A stretch of 64,000 bases of DNA from Symsagittifera roscoffensis (lineage: Eukaryota; Xenacoelomorpha; Acoela; Convolutidae), in NCBI RefSeq assembly GCF_963678635.1, contig NC_087070.1:29800048-29864047 (forward strand). Reading direction: 5' to 3'. Under the pieces are notes generated by a model. That model was not told where the DNA came from, did not search any database, and saw only the letters and a program-made list of their open reading frames with translations. Below are positions 10,565 through 22,325 of this stretch, piece after piece (positions within the stretch are counted from its first letter, which is position 1; every line of letters begins with the position of its first letter). Position numbers and translations under genes: made by a program.

Positions 10565-11345
10565 TATCCCGGTGTTTCGGTTGAATTGGTGCTGATAAAT
10601 GATAGGAGCTTGGCCGCTAAATTGGAATCAGTTCATCCGCATCTTGTGCTCAATGTTGGTTGCATCTCTGATTTTTCAAACCAAGATAGTAAAAACTTAC
10701 GGACTCAAGTTAAATGTCCAACGCCGAAAGCCCATGTTCAGTGCTTTCCAGTTCTCTATCACCATTTGCATTGCCTTCTAACATCCCTCTGCCTCCGTCA
10801 CCACTCGCAGCACCAGAGACGACATCATTTGCTCCTCCGACACCGGAAACCCTTTGCGAGCAACCCCGCCCGCGACCTTTCGCCTCGCCAATTTTGCCGA
10901 CATATGGACAACCACATACCCCTCTGAGACATGTCCATTCAGGCCCCTCGGTTGTTTATCAGTGCCAGTCTCACCAGTATCAGCCATATCCAGCCTACCT
11001 GGATTCCTTTATGTCAGCATCACCGTATCCGAATTCTCGATGGCCATTGACTTTTCCCCACTATTGAGAAGTTGAAATACAATCGAATGACCATGAGAGG
11101 CGAAGCAACACTCCCACGGACCCACGAGCCGATGATCTCACGGAATCACAAGACCACAGGAATGACGAGCCCACAGAAAGCCGCAAAAGGGATCATGCAG
11201 AGCCAGATAATATAGGCGAAACTGTAAGTTGAAGAAAAAACTTCAAAAGTAAACACATTACACAAGCCTAAAAGAAATTAGTGAAACAAATATTGAAACT
11301 AAATCAAAATCAATTTTAGCAACCTGGAAAAACCTCCCGAGCCGA
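10565..11345 (+). pseudogene. Proline-rich exon with in-frame TGA, plus second exon
   Basis: From 10565 a protein-like frame reads VSVELVLINDRSLAAKLE...KCPTPKA. It then shifts to a second frame starting at ATG 10714 (MSNAESPC), rich in Pro and Ser. That frame has TGA at 11065-11067 after PLTFPHY, but stays open and protein-like (NDHERRSN...TESRKRDHAE) up to a consensus donor ACT|GTAAGT at 11224. A good acceptor (AATCAATTTTAG) at about 11308-11319 starts an in-phase second exon QPGKTSRAEKS that stops inside apparent gypsy sequence. The composition suggests the disordered activation region of a transcription factor, but no DNA-binding domain is visible. A frameshift plus a stop points to a pseudogene; an assembly error or readthrough is possible. 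Confidence 0.45.
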
Positions 11346-12320
11346 AAAGTCAATAGTGGGGCTCTTTCTAGTCTTTGTTTTTCCTGTGTTGTAAGCCAAC
11401 GTATCGGTTTTCTTGTTCTAATTTCGGCAATATCGTTTTTTGGATTATCGGCGAGAAAAGATCGTTTAAACTTGTTCATATTATAAGGTATGTTTTGAAG
11501 TAGAAGATGCCCACCGTCTGCAATAGCGCCCGGTAGAATTCGTCATCCTCGTCCAAGTCCAGAAGCCAACAATTTTTATTTTGTCCTTTGGGGTCAGAGA
11601 GGGGCCAGGTTTTGACGTTTTCTTAGTCCCAAATGTGCGCTCATTGTTGCCTGATGTCCTACCCTGATTGGTGTTTGTCTGCTCCATTGGCGTTGTCAGT
11701 CCCACTGGTTTGAATGATGGCTCTGGTGGACAAGTATTTTTATATACTAGACTCAGCTCCTCGGTGTTTGGATCTCGATTCCAGATCGCCTCCGGTGTGA
11801 GTGCGGACTTCTTTAAGATTTTTTCATCTAATTGTGTTTTCCCATGAGGGGTTAGAGATTTTTTGTGTCGGACAGATTTTACTTAGCGGTGTGTTTGGCC
11901 TACGCCCGTAGTGTGCCTCAAATGGCGTAATTTTTGTTGTTGCATGCGGAGTAATACGCAATTTCTTGATTAATACTGCCACGTCTGACGCGAGTTTATA
12001 TGATCTTTTGCTTTTATCTATCTTCTTTACCGACAAACGAGTTTTTAGGAATTTTAAAATCTCTCTACCATTCCCATTGAGCAATGGTCATCGACCGGTG
12101 CAAATATTAGCTTAAGGTTTTTGCTTCTACAATATAGCATGAACTTTTGGCCCAAAATCCTGGGACTTGGTCACACCGAAAATATCGTGGTACGCGGTGA
12201 TTTACCATATGTGTTTGCTTAACTTTAATGATGGTATGGTCCGTAGCAGGCTTTGATTTGTTCCCGTTTTTATTGACGAATCTTGTTGATGTTAGGTTGA
12301 AGATTTCGGTCTCGTTATAT
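11340..12320 (-). mobile_element. Ty3/gypsy pol 3' end (integrase C-terminal part), copy 1
   Basis: Minus-strand frames encode integrase core remnants (RYFRCDQVPGFWAKS near 12150-12185), then the typical post-core segment PHATTKITPFEAHYGRRPN (about 11890-11950). A pol tail follows (LTTPMEQTNTNQGRTSG, 11705-11640). The frame changes several times, so it is not functional. It lies downstream, in element orientation, of the repeated pol blocks at 15-25 kb, consistent with one large rearranged insertion. Confidence 0.8.
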
Positions 12321-12321
12321 C

Positions 12322-14969
12322 TCAAAATATCTTCCTGCGGTTTTTCCTCCTTGTTTGTTTTCTTGGCCTTGGGCACTGAGGGTTTTTGTTCGGGTCTAGA
12401 TTTCTCAGTAATCCCGAATTTTATGAAATCGTCCGGCAGTGATTCTCCGTCGACTCGTTTCCTTGACTCACCTTGTGACTCCTCTCTCCACTCGGAGTAC
12501 CTAACGTATAAATTGCCACTTCGTGATGGTTCATTCCCCGCAGTATCCTGAGGTTTTTTGACCAAACGAAGGATCGTTGATGATGAAAATCACTTTTTTG
12601 ACACTCCCAGCATGTTCAAAAAAGACCATCGAGTCTGGGTTCAGCCGTCTGAGGTTGAACGATAGTTTCTACTTTCTCGAATTCCGCCTTCTGCCGATGG
12701 CACACGTATCATTGTGTTCGTAGATCTTTCTTTTATTCCATGCTGCTGCGTTTTCGTGGCTATCTTCTCGGACACTAAAGATGGCACTTCCCGGCCAATC
12801 AGACCATTTAATCTTTACGACCCTATCGCTGATTAAGAATAAAATTACAACACTTTCCCAGATGGAAGTGAGGGCATCGAGGACTTGTACTTTTTCCCTT
12901 ACCCGAAAAGTTCTATTTAGCATGATAACATGGATGAAAGACTCTAATATATGGCTGAACTGAGGAGCGTTTGAATGATTGCAAAAAAATGAGTCTCGCT
13001 TCAAGAATTGACAAATGACAGTTTCAGTGATGCAGGACTAATGCGTCACTCTTAAGAACTGCACTGTCTAGTTCCACTTATCAGTATGACGCCTTCATTA
13101 TCAATTATCCGTCTTATTTTTGAGCAGTCATTATTGCATAGATGCTAGTCACCTGGTGTGCTAAAAAGAGTGGAAAGTGTCGAAGCTATTCCTTGGTGGA
13201 CTCTTATTTTGATATCCCGGTGTTTCGGTTGAATTGGTGCTGATAAATGATAGGAGCTTGGCCGCTAAATTGGAATCAGTTCATCCGCATCTTGTGCTCA
13301 ATGTTGGTTGCATCTCTGATTTTTCAAACCAAGATAGTAAAAACTTACGGACTCAAGTTAAATGTCCAACGCCGAAAGCCCATGTTCAGTGCTTTCCAGT
13401 TCTCTATCACCATTTGCATTGCCTTCTAACATCCCTCTGCCTCCGTCACCACTCGCAGCACCAGAGACGACATCATTTGCTCCTCCGACACCGGAAACCC
13501 TTTGCGAGCAACCCCGCCCGCGACCTTTCGCCTCGCCAATTTTGCCGACATATGGACAACCACATACCCCTCTGAGACATGTCCATTCAGGCCCCTCGGT
13601 TGTTTATCAGTGCCAGTCTCACCAGTATCAGCCATATCCAGCCTACCTGGATTCCTTTATGTCAGCATCACCGTATCCGAATTCTCGATGGCCATTGACT
13701 TTTCCCCACTATTGAGAAGTTGAAATACAATCGAATGACCATGAGAGGCGAAGCAACACTCCCACGGACCCACGAGCCGATGATCTCACGGAATCACAAG
13801 ACCACAGGAATGACGAGCCCACAGAAAGCCGCAAAAGGGATCATGCAGAGCCAGATAATATAGGCGAAACTGTAAGTTGAAGAAAAAACTTCAAAAGTAA
13901 ACACATTACACAAGCCTAAAAGAAATTAGTGAAACAAATATTGAAACTAAATCAAAATCAATTTTAGCAACCTGGAAAAACCTCCCGAGCCGAAAAGTCA
14001 ATAGTGGGGCTCTTTCTAGTCTTTGTTTTTCCTGCGTTGTAAGCCAACGTATCGGTTTTCTTGTTCTAATTTCGGCAATATCGTTTTTTGGATTATCGGC
14101 GAGAAAAGATCGTTTAAACTTGTTCATATTATAAGGTATGTTTTGAAGTAGAAGATGCCCACCGTCTGCAATAGCGCCCGGTAGAATTCGTCATCCTCGT
14201 CCAAGTCCAGAAGCCAACAATTTTTATTTTGTCCTTTGGGGTCAGAGAGGGGCCAGGTTTTGACGTTTTCTTAGTCCCACATGTGCGCTCATTGTTGCCT
14301 GATGTCCTACCCTGATTGGTGTTTGTCTGCTCCATTGGCGTTGTCAGTCCCACTGGTTTGAATGATGGCTCTGGTGGACAAGTATTTTTATATACTAGAC
14401 TCAGCTCCTCGGTGTTTGGATCTCGATTCCAGATCGCCTCCGGTGTGAGTGCGGACTTCTTTAAGATTTTTTCATCTAATTGTGTTTTCCCATGAGGGGT
14501 TAGAGATTTTTTGTGTCGGACAGATTTTACTTAGCGGTGTGTTTGGCCTACGCCCGTAGTGTGCCTCAAATGGCGTAATTTTTGTTGTTGCATGCGGAGT
14601 AATACGCAATTTCTTGATTAATACTGCCACGTCTGACGCGAGTTTATATGATCTTTTGCTTTTATCTATCTTCTTTACCGACAAACGAGTTTTTAGGAAT
14701 TTTAAAATCTCTGTACCATTCCCATTGAGCAATGGTCATCGACCGGTGCAAATATTAGCTTAAGGTTTTTGCTTCTACAATATAGCATGAACTTTTGGCC
14801 CAAAATCCTGGGACTTGGTCACACCGAAAATATCGTGGTACGCGGTGATTTACCATATGTGTTTGCTTAACTTTAATGATGGTATGGTCCGTAGCAGGCT
14901 TTGATTTGTTCCTGTTTTTATTGACGAATCTTGTTGATGATAGGTTGAAGATTTCGGTCTCGTTTTGTG
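12322..14969. repeat. 2,648-bp tandem duplication, copy 2
   Basis: Near-identical second copy of 9674-12321. It holds the minus host blocks A and B (12912-12669 and about 12565-12324), cut off before block C; the plus proline-rich exon with the same TGA (13362-13871, stop at 13713-13715); and the gypsy pol 3' end (13988-14969). At the junction near 12322 the host exon runs directly into gypsy sequence, producing a chimeric 152-codon open frame at 12107-12565 that is a by-product. Confidence 0.93.
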
Positions 14970-15315
14970 GCTGCAGCAAAGAAATCTACGTCCAAGGCTT
15001 TTCCCATTGTTTTATTCTAATTATTGGTACGTCCTTCTCCTCCTTTTCTATTGCTCGGCATTCTTCACGCTGGTCATCTGTTTGGCATATTTGATCCGCT
15101 TTCTTGTTGAACGTAAAACTGTCCTCCGACGTTTTTATCTGATGCAATACGTCTCCGAACGAAAGGGTTTTAAGGGGCTTTTTTTGTGGGGTATCTGTAA
15201 ATGACGCGAAGTATTTAGGTCGTATTGTCACCGTTGTCTGTTGGCCGCTGTGGTATTTCCGCAGGATCCTTTTGAATGGTGGGAGCACCATTCCCGTTGT
15301 TAAATGTCTGCTCAT
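13988..15315 (-). mobile_element. Ty3/gypsy integrase region and linker, copy 2
   Basis: From right to left on minus: a 109-codon linker frame (15315-14986) with YFASFTDTPQKKP and ICQTDDQREECR; the integrase core piece with FRCDQ (14979-14755); PFEAHYGRRPNTPL (14732-14472); then the pol tail. Frames are broken between each part. The same linker is recognisable at 21561-21770 and 23868-24278. Confidence 0.8.
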
Positions 15316-15834
15316 ATTGAGGTTATTGTTGTTTCTAATGTAGCAATTTTTTTTAACGGTAATATAATTTTATGCTCACAAATGGTTTTATTCGAAAATG
15401 AGATCTTATTAAGAAAACGATTGATTATGAAGAGAGTTTTTTGGAAGATTTTTTTTTGAAGTGATATTGTGACTGTTTTCGTTTTCTAGAAGTAGACCTT
15501 TTACAGTGAACTCAGTTTGTGTTGAGCGCAAAATTGAACGAGCAAAGTTTTCGTTCCGGTCGAATGCAAAATGCCTTGAAATCCACTTGGAGTTTTGTTC
15601 ATTTCATTGTTAGCTATAGTGCTGTCTTGAAATTTGAGGCAGTTAATGAAGTCATCGATAAGTGCCACTACAAAAAGTTTGTGCCAGTATGCCGGGAGTT
15701 GCGTTTTACGCCTTGGATGACGCGAAATATAATCTATTAGTCCCATTTTGCTGCCGGTAAGGTCTTCGATGTCAAAAACAAACGAGAGTAGACGGTCTAT
15801 CCACCTTGTTAAGCGGCTCTGATATGTTTTATTA
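15316..15834 (-). mobile_element. Gypsy RNase H end and RNase H-integrase linker
   Basis: A minus frame (15863-15501) encodes SRLTRWIDRLLSF and IDYISRHPR, the conserved end of gypsy RNase H. It continues in ALIDDFINCLKFQDSTI, a linker seen again at 16784, 18802, 21891 and 24399. Confidence 0.8.
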
Positions 15835-17852
15835 CTTTTGTTGCTATTGAGGGCACTAACCAAGGCTTGATGGTCAGTTAATAATGTAAATCGTCAGCCG
15901 TACAAATAATACTTGAAGTGATCGATGGCCCACACCGCGGCCAGTAGTTCCAATTCGTTTACCGAAGATTTGGTTTAGCATGTATTTAAGAATCTGGAGG
16001 CATATGCCACAGTAGGCCATCCGTCTGGAGTTTCTTGTTCAAAGGTTGCTCCGATACCGTCGCGGCTTGCATCGCGTACGATTCTTGTTTCGCGGTTATT
16101 TACGAAGTGCAGATTTTCTGTTTTGTTTTGAACTGCTTTTAAGAAGTTTTTGAACACACGTTCATGTTTCTCTTCCCATACGAAGTGAATTTTTGACGAT
16201 GAAGATAAAAGTAGTTTTAGAGGCGTACACAATTGAGCCAGGTTTGGTAAAACTTATTCAGGTGGTGATCTGACCCCATAAAACTTTTGAGTTGTTTGAA
16301 AGTTTTGGGGTGTTGAATTTTTGTAATTGCATCGGTTTTCTTGTGCATCGGTAATGTTCCGCATTCATTTGTTACAAAACTCAGCCATTCGACTTCTTTA
16401 CAATCGAATTTACACTTATTTACAGAAATAGTCATATTTTCTTGGTCTATTTTATCTAAAACGTTTTTTAATTTTTCGATATGTTGGTCTTTCGTTTCGT
16501 GGGATATAATTGTGATGTCGAGAAAAGCGAAGGTACCTTTTCGTTATTTAGTGTTAGATCTAGGGCTTTTTGGAATTCTGCGGGCATATCCGTATGCCCG
16601 TAGAATCATGTCTGGAACTCGTAAGTGCCGGTTGTCTGCCCACCTATTATACTAAAATTTTTGTTGTTTCATTGTTTCATGTTGTTGGGTTCTTGTTGTT
16701 TCATCAATTTTGTAGCAATTGTTTTTAACGGAAGTAATATAATTTTATGCTCACAAATGTTTTTATTCGAAATTGAGATCTAATTAAGAAAGTGATTGAT
16801 TATGAAGAGAGTTTTTTGGAAGATTTAATTTTGAAGCAATATTTTGACTATTTTCGTTTTCTAGAAGTAGACCTTTTACAAAGAACTCAGTTTGTGTTGA
16901 GCGCGAAATTGAACGAGCAAAGTTTTCGTTCCGGTCGAGCTGCAATATGCCTTGAAATCCATTTGGATTTTTGCTCATTTCAATGTTAGCTATAGTGCTG
17001 TCTTGAAATTCGAGGCAGGTAATGAAGTCATCGATAAGTGCCACTACAAATTGTTTGAGCCAGCATGCCGGGGTTTACCCCTTGGATGACGCGAAATATA
17101 ATCTATTAGTCCCTTTTTGCTGCCGGTAAGGTCTTTGATGTCAAAATCAAACGGGAGTAGACGGTCTATCCACCTTGTTAAGCGGCTCTGATATGTTTTA
17201 TTACTTTTGTTGCTTTTGAGGGCACTAACCAAGGCTTGATGGTGAGTTATTAACGTAAATCGTCAGCCGTACAAACAATATTTGAAGTGATTGATGGCCC
17301 ACACCGCGGTCTGTAGTTCCAATTCGTTTACCGAATATTTGGTTTAGCATGTATTTAAGAATCTGGAGGCATATGCCACAGTAGCCCATTTGTCTGTAGT
17401 TTCTTGTTCAAAGGTTGCTCCAATACCGTCGCGGCTTGCATTGCGTACGATTCTTGTTTCGCGGTTATTTACGAAGTGCTACATTATACATGACCTGATT
17501 GTGCTACATTACCCAGGAGTACGTCGATGTTGGGCATTTGATATTTGTTCTTATGTATCGCCTTGTTGATTTGTTTTGAATTCATCGCTAGTTTTTTGGT
17601 ATGATTTTTTTCACCGTTTTTACTTTTGGGCTTTTAAACTGTTTGTCAGATTCGAAGCAGGTAATGAAATCATCGATAAGTGCCACAACAAAGTGTTCGT
17701 CCTAGTATGCGGGGGAAGGCGGTTTACCCACTGGATGACGCGAAATACAATCTATTAGTACTATTTTGCTGCCGGAAAAAAATTTGATTTCAAAATAAAA
17801 CAGGAGTAGACGGTCTATCTACCTTGTTAACCGGTTTCGATATATTTTATTA
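15835..17852 (-). mobile_element. Gypsy pol block, tandem unit 1 (period 2,018 bp)
   Basis: The block carries, on minus, the RT thumb/connection segment (KTFKQLKSFMGSDHHLNKF, about 16330-16250), RNase H (RDASRDGIGATFEQETPDGW, about 16080-16020) and the RNase H end and linker (17232-16784). A second, shorter RNase H-end piece lies at 17640-17850. RNase H occurs twice within the unit, so it is itself internally duplicated. Frameshifts and missing catalytic RT parts show it is dead. Confidence 0.85.
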
Positions 17853-19870
17853 CTTTTGTTGCTATTGAGGGCACTAACCAAGGCTTGATGGTCAGTTAAT
17901 AATGTAAATCGTCAGCCGTACAAATAATACTTGAAGTGATCGATGGCCCACACCGCGGCCAGTAGTTCCAATTCGTTTACCGAAGATTTGGTTTAGCATG
18001 TATTTAAGAATCTGGAGGCATATGCCACAGTAGGCCATCCGTCTGGAGTTTCTTGTTCAAAGGTTGCTCCGATACCGTCGCGGCTTGCATCGCGTACGAT
18101 TCTTGTTTGGCGGTTATTTACGAAGTGCAGATTTTCTGTTTTGTTTTGAACTGCTTTTAAGAAGTTTTTGAACACACGTTCATGTTTCTCTTCCCATACG
18201 AAGTGAATTTTTGACGATGAAGATAAAAGTAGTTTTAGAGGCGTACACAATTGAGCCAGGTTTGGTAAAACTTATTCAGGTGGTGATCTGACCCCATAAA
18301 ACTTTTGAGTTGTTTGAAAGTTTTGGGGTGTTGAATTTTTGTAATTGCATCGGTTTTCTTGTGCATCGGTAATGTTCCGCATTCATTTGTTACAAAACTC
18401 AGCCATTCGACTTCTTTACAATCGAATTTACACTTATTTACAGAAATAGTCATATTTTCTTGGTCTATTTTATCTAAAACGTTTTTTAATTTTTCGATAT
18501 GTTGGTCTTTCGTTTCGTGGGATATAATTGTGATGTCGAGAAAAGCGAAGGTACCTTTTCGTTATTTAGTGTTAGATCTAGGGCTTTTTGGAATTCTGCG
18601 GGCATATCCGTATGCCCGTAGAATCATGTCTGGAACTCGTAAGTGCCGGTTGTCTGCCCACCTATTATACTAAAATTTTTGTTGTTTCATTGTTTCATGT
18701 TGTTGGGTTCTTGTTGTTTCATCAATTTTGTAGCAATTGTTTTTAACGGAAGTAATATAATTTTATGCTCACAAATGTTTTTATTCGAAATTGAGATCTA
18801 ATTAAGAAAGTGATTGATTATGAAGAGAGTTTTTTGGAAGATTTAATTTTGAAGCAATATTTTGACTATTTTCGTTTTCTAGAAGTAGACCTTTTACAAA
18901 GAACTCAGTTTGTGTTGAGCGCGAAATTGAACGAGCAAAGTTTTCGTTCCGGTCGAGCTGCAATATGCCTTGAAATCCATTTGGATTTTTGTTCATTTCA
19001 ATGTTAGCTATAGTGCTGTCTTGAAATTCGAGGCAGGTAATGAAGTCATCGATAAGTGCCACTACAAATTGTTTGAGCCAGCATGCCGGGGTTTACCCCT
19101 TGGATGACGCGAAATATAATCTATTAGTCCCTTTTTGCTGCCGGTAAGGTCTTTGATGTCAAAATCAAACGGGAGTAGACGGTCTATCCACCTTGTTAAG
19201 CGGCTCTGATATGTTTTATTACTTTTGTTGCTTTTGAGGGCACTAACCAAGGCTTGATGGTGAGTTATTAACGTAAATCGTCAGCCGTACAAACAATATT
19301 TGAAGTGATTGATGGCCCACACCGCGGTCTGTAGTTCCAATTCGTTTACCGAATATTTGGTTTAGCATGTATTTAAGAATCTGGAGGCATATGCCACAGT
19401 AGCCCATTTGTCTGTAGTTTCTTGTTCAAAGGTTGCTCCAATACCGTCGCGGCTTGCATTGCGTACGATTCTTGTTTCGCGGTTATTTACGAAGTGCTAC
19501 ATTATACATGACCTGATTGTGCTACATTATCCAGGAGTACGTCGATGTTGGGCATTTGATATTTGTTCTTATGTATCGCCTTGTTGATTTGTTTTGAATT
19601 CATCGCTAGTTTTTTGGTATGATTTTTTTCACCGTTTTTACTTTTGGGCTTTTAAACTGTTTGTCAGATTCGAAGCAGGTAATGAAATCATCGATAAGTG
19701 CCACAACAAAGTGTTCGTCCTAGTATGCGGGGGAAGGCGGTTTACCCACTGGATGACGCGAAATACAATCTATTAGTACTATTTTGCTGCCGGAAAAAAA
19801 TTTGATTTCAAAATAAAACAGGAGTAGACGGTCTATCTACCTTGTTAACCGGTTTCGATATATTTTATTA
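17853..19870 (-). mobile_element. Gypsy pol block, tandem unit 2
   Basis: Nearly identical to 15835-17852 at an exact offset of 2,018 bp. I noticed only about three substitutions (for example near 16090/18108, 16974/18992 and 17511/19529). It carries the same RT connection, RNase H and linker pieces, so the duplication is very recent or an assembly artefact. Confidence 0.88.
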
Positions 19871-22325
19871 CATTTGTTGCTTTTGAGGGCACTAACCAGG
19901 GCTTGATGGTCAGTTACTAACATAAATCGTCGGCCGTATAAATAATACTTAAAGTGATCGATGGCACACACAGCGGCCATTAGTTCCAATTCGTTTACCG
20001 AAGATTTGGTTTAGCATGTATTTAAGAATTTGGAGGCATATGCCACAGTAGGCCATCCGTCTGGAGTTTTTTGTTCAAAGGTTGCTCCGATACCGTCGCG
20101 GCTTGCATCGCGTACGATTCTTGTTTCGCGGTTATTTACAAAGTGCCGATTTTCTGTTATGTTTTGAACTGCGTTTAAGATGTTTTTGAACGCACGTTCA
20201 TGTTTCTCTTACCATGTGAAGTGAATTTTTGACGATGAAGATAAGAGTAGTTTTAGAGTAGTACACGATTGAGCCAGGTTTGGTAAAAATTTATTCAGGT
20301 GGTGAGCTGACCCCATAAAACTTTGAAGTTGTTTGAAAGTTTTAAAAGTTTTGTGGTGATGAAGTTTTGTAATTGCATCGGTTTTTTTGTGCATCGGTAT
20401 TGTTCCGCCTGCATTTATTACAAAACTCAGTCATCTGACTTCTTTACAACCGAATTCACACTTATTTACAGAAATAGCCATATTTTCGTGGTCTATTTTA
20501 TCTAAAACTCTTTTTAATTTTTCAGTATATGTTGGTCTTTCGTTTCGTGGGATATAATTAAGATACCGTCGAGAAAAGTGAAGGTACTTTTTTCGTTATT
20601 TAGTGTTAGATCTAGGGCTTTTTGAAATTCTGTGGGCATATCCGTAAGCCCGTAGAATCCAGTCTGGAACTGGTAAGTGCCGGTTGCCTGCCCACCTATT
20701 ACACTAAAACTTTGGTTGTTTCCTTGTTTCATGTTGTTGCGTTCTTGTTGTTTCATCCAATTTCAGTTGTTTCGGTTTGTTATTACCCTCTTGAGCTGAT
20801 TGTGCTACATTATCGTTTTTAGGAATCTGATTAATCTCTCTACCATACCCATTGTGCAATGGTCATCGACCGGTGCAAATTTTAGCTTAATGTTTTTGCT
20901 TATACAATATATCATGAGGTTTTTGGCCCGAAATCCTTGGGCTTGGTCACACCGAAAGTTTCGTGGTACATGGTGATTTACCATATGTGTTTGCTTAACT
21001 TTAATGATGGTATCGGCCTTATTATTGGTGACAAGTTTTGCCGAGGGGAATCACTTCTTTGTCATTTTCGTAATGGTCCGGCAAAATCCATTTGGATTTC
21101 TTCATTTGGTTCTACCACTGCGTCTAATTTGGTGAAATGTTTTTTTTTGCGAAAATACTTTAAGATTCTTAGCTTTTGCGCGACATTCCTTGCAGTTTTG
21201 GGCTAATTTGACAAAGTCTCTGTGTAAGTATGAGTACAATACGTGTTTCGCGACCTGTATCATGCCGCCCTGCCCTGGATGAGTTAAGTGAATGGATTCT
21301 AGGATAATCTGCCTCAGTTTCCTAGGGATTACTGCTCTGTCGTCATACAATAACACGTTGTGCCTAACTGAAAGTCTACCGCGCACATTATAGAAATATT
21401 GTCCGTAGCATGCTTTGATTTGTTCCCATTTTTATTGACGAACCATGTTGATGAGAGGTTGAAGGTTTCGGTCTCGTTTTGTGGCTGCAGCAAGGAAATC
21501 TAGGTCCAAGGCTTTTCCTAACTTTTTTTCTACATAATGGTACGTCCTCCTCCCCCATTGCTATTGCTCGGCATTTTTCACGCTGGTCATCCGTTTGGCA
21601 TTTTTGATCCGCATTCTTGTTGAACGTAAAACTGTCCTCCTAAGTGTTTTAGGGGGCTTTTCTTGTGGGGTATCTGTAAAAGACGCGAAGTGTTTGGGTG
21701 GTATTCTCACCGATGTCTGTTTGCCGCTGTGGTATTTCCGCAGGATCCTTTTGGATAGTGGGAGCGTCATTCCCGTCGGTAATTGTCTGCTCAGATTGAG
21801 GGTATTGTTCTTTGTATTGTAGCAATTGTTTTTAACGGAAGTAATATAATTTTAAGCTCACAATTGGTTTTATTCGAAAATGAGATCTTATTAAGAAAGC
21901 GATTGATTATGAATAGAGTTTTTTGGAAGATTTATTTTTGAAGCAATATTTTGACTGTTTTCGTTTTCTAGAAGTAGACCTTTTACAAAGAACTCAGTTT
22001 GTGTTGAGCGCGAAATTGAACGAGCAAAGTTTTCGTTCCGGTCGAGCTGTAAAATGCCTTGAAATCCATTTGGATTTTTGTTCATTTCAATGTTAGCTAT
22101 AGTGCTGTCTTGAAATTCGAGGCAGGTAATGAAGTCATCGATAAGTGCCACTACAAATTGTTTGAGCCAGCATGCCGGGGTTTACCCCTTGGATGACGCG
22201 AAATATAATCTATTAGTCCCTTTTTGCTGCCGGTAAGGTCTTTGATGTCAAAATCAAACGGGAGTAGACGGTCTATCCACCTTGTTAAGCGGCTCTGATA
22301 TGTTTTATTACTTTTGTTGCTATTG
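19871..22325 (-). mobile_element. Gypsy pol block, older unit 3
   Basis: Diverged block of about 2.45 kb. It holds RNase H (about 19990-20200), the RT connection (20394-20209), the RT finger/palm with PTEFQKALDLTL and FTFLDGILIISHE (20690-20550), and the integrase zinc-binding region with HLTHPGQGGM and CKECR (21386-21102). The linker follows (22151-21891). In the RT motif the usual FLDD reads FLDG, so this copy has lost a catalytic Asp. Confidence 0.82.

Larger units (their letters stand above)
9674..12321. repeat. 2,648-bp tandem duplication, copy 1
   Basis: The sequence from CTCAAAATATCTTCC at 9674 to GAAGATTTCGGTCTCG at about 12315 repeats almost base for base at 12322-14969. I count about ten substitutions and no indels, so it is very recent or an assembly duplicate. 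It spans part of the minus host gene, the plus proline-rich exon and the 3' end of a gypsy pol. Confidence 0.93.

Noticed and set aside
10778-10987. 69-codon minus frame
   Set aside because: Antisense shadow of the proline-rich plus exon.
12107-12565. 152-codon minus frame
   Set aside because: A chimera of a duplicated host exon and gypsy sequence made by the tandem junction, not a gene.
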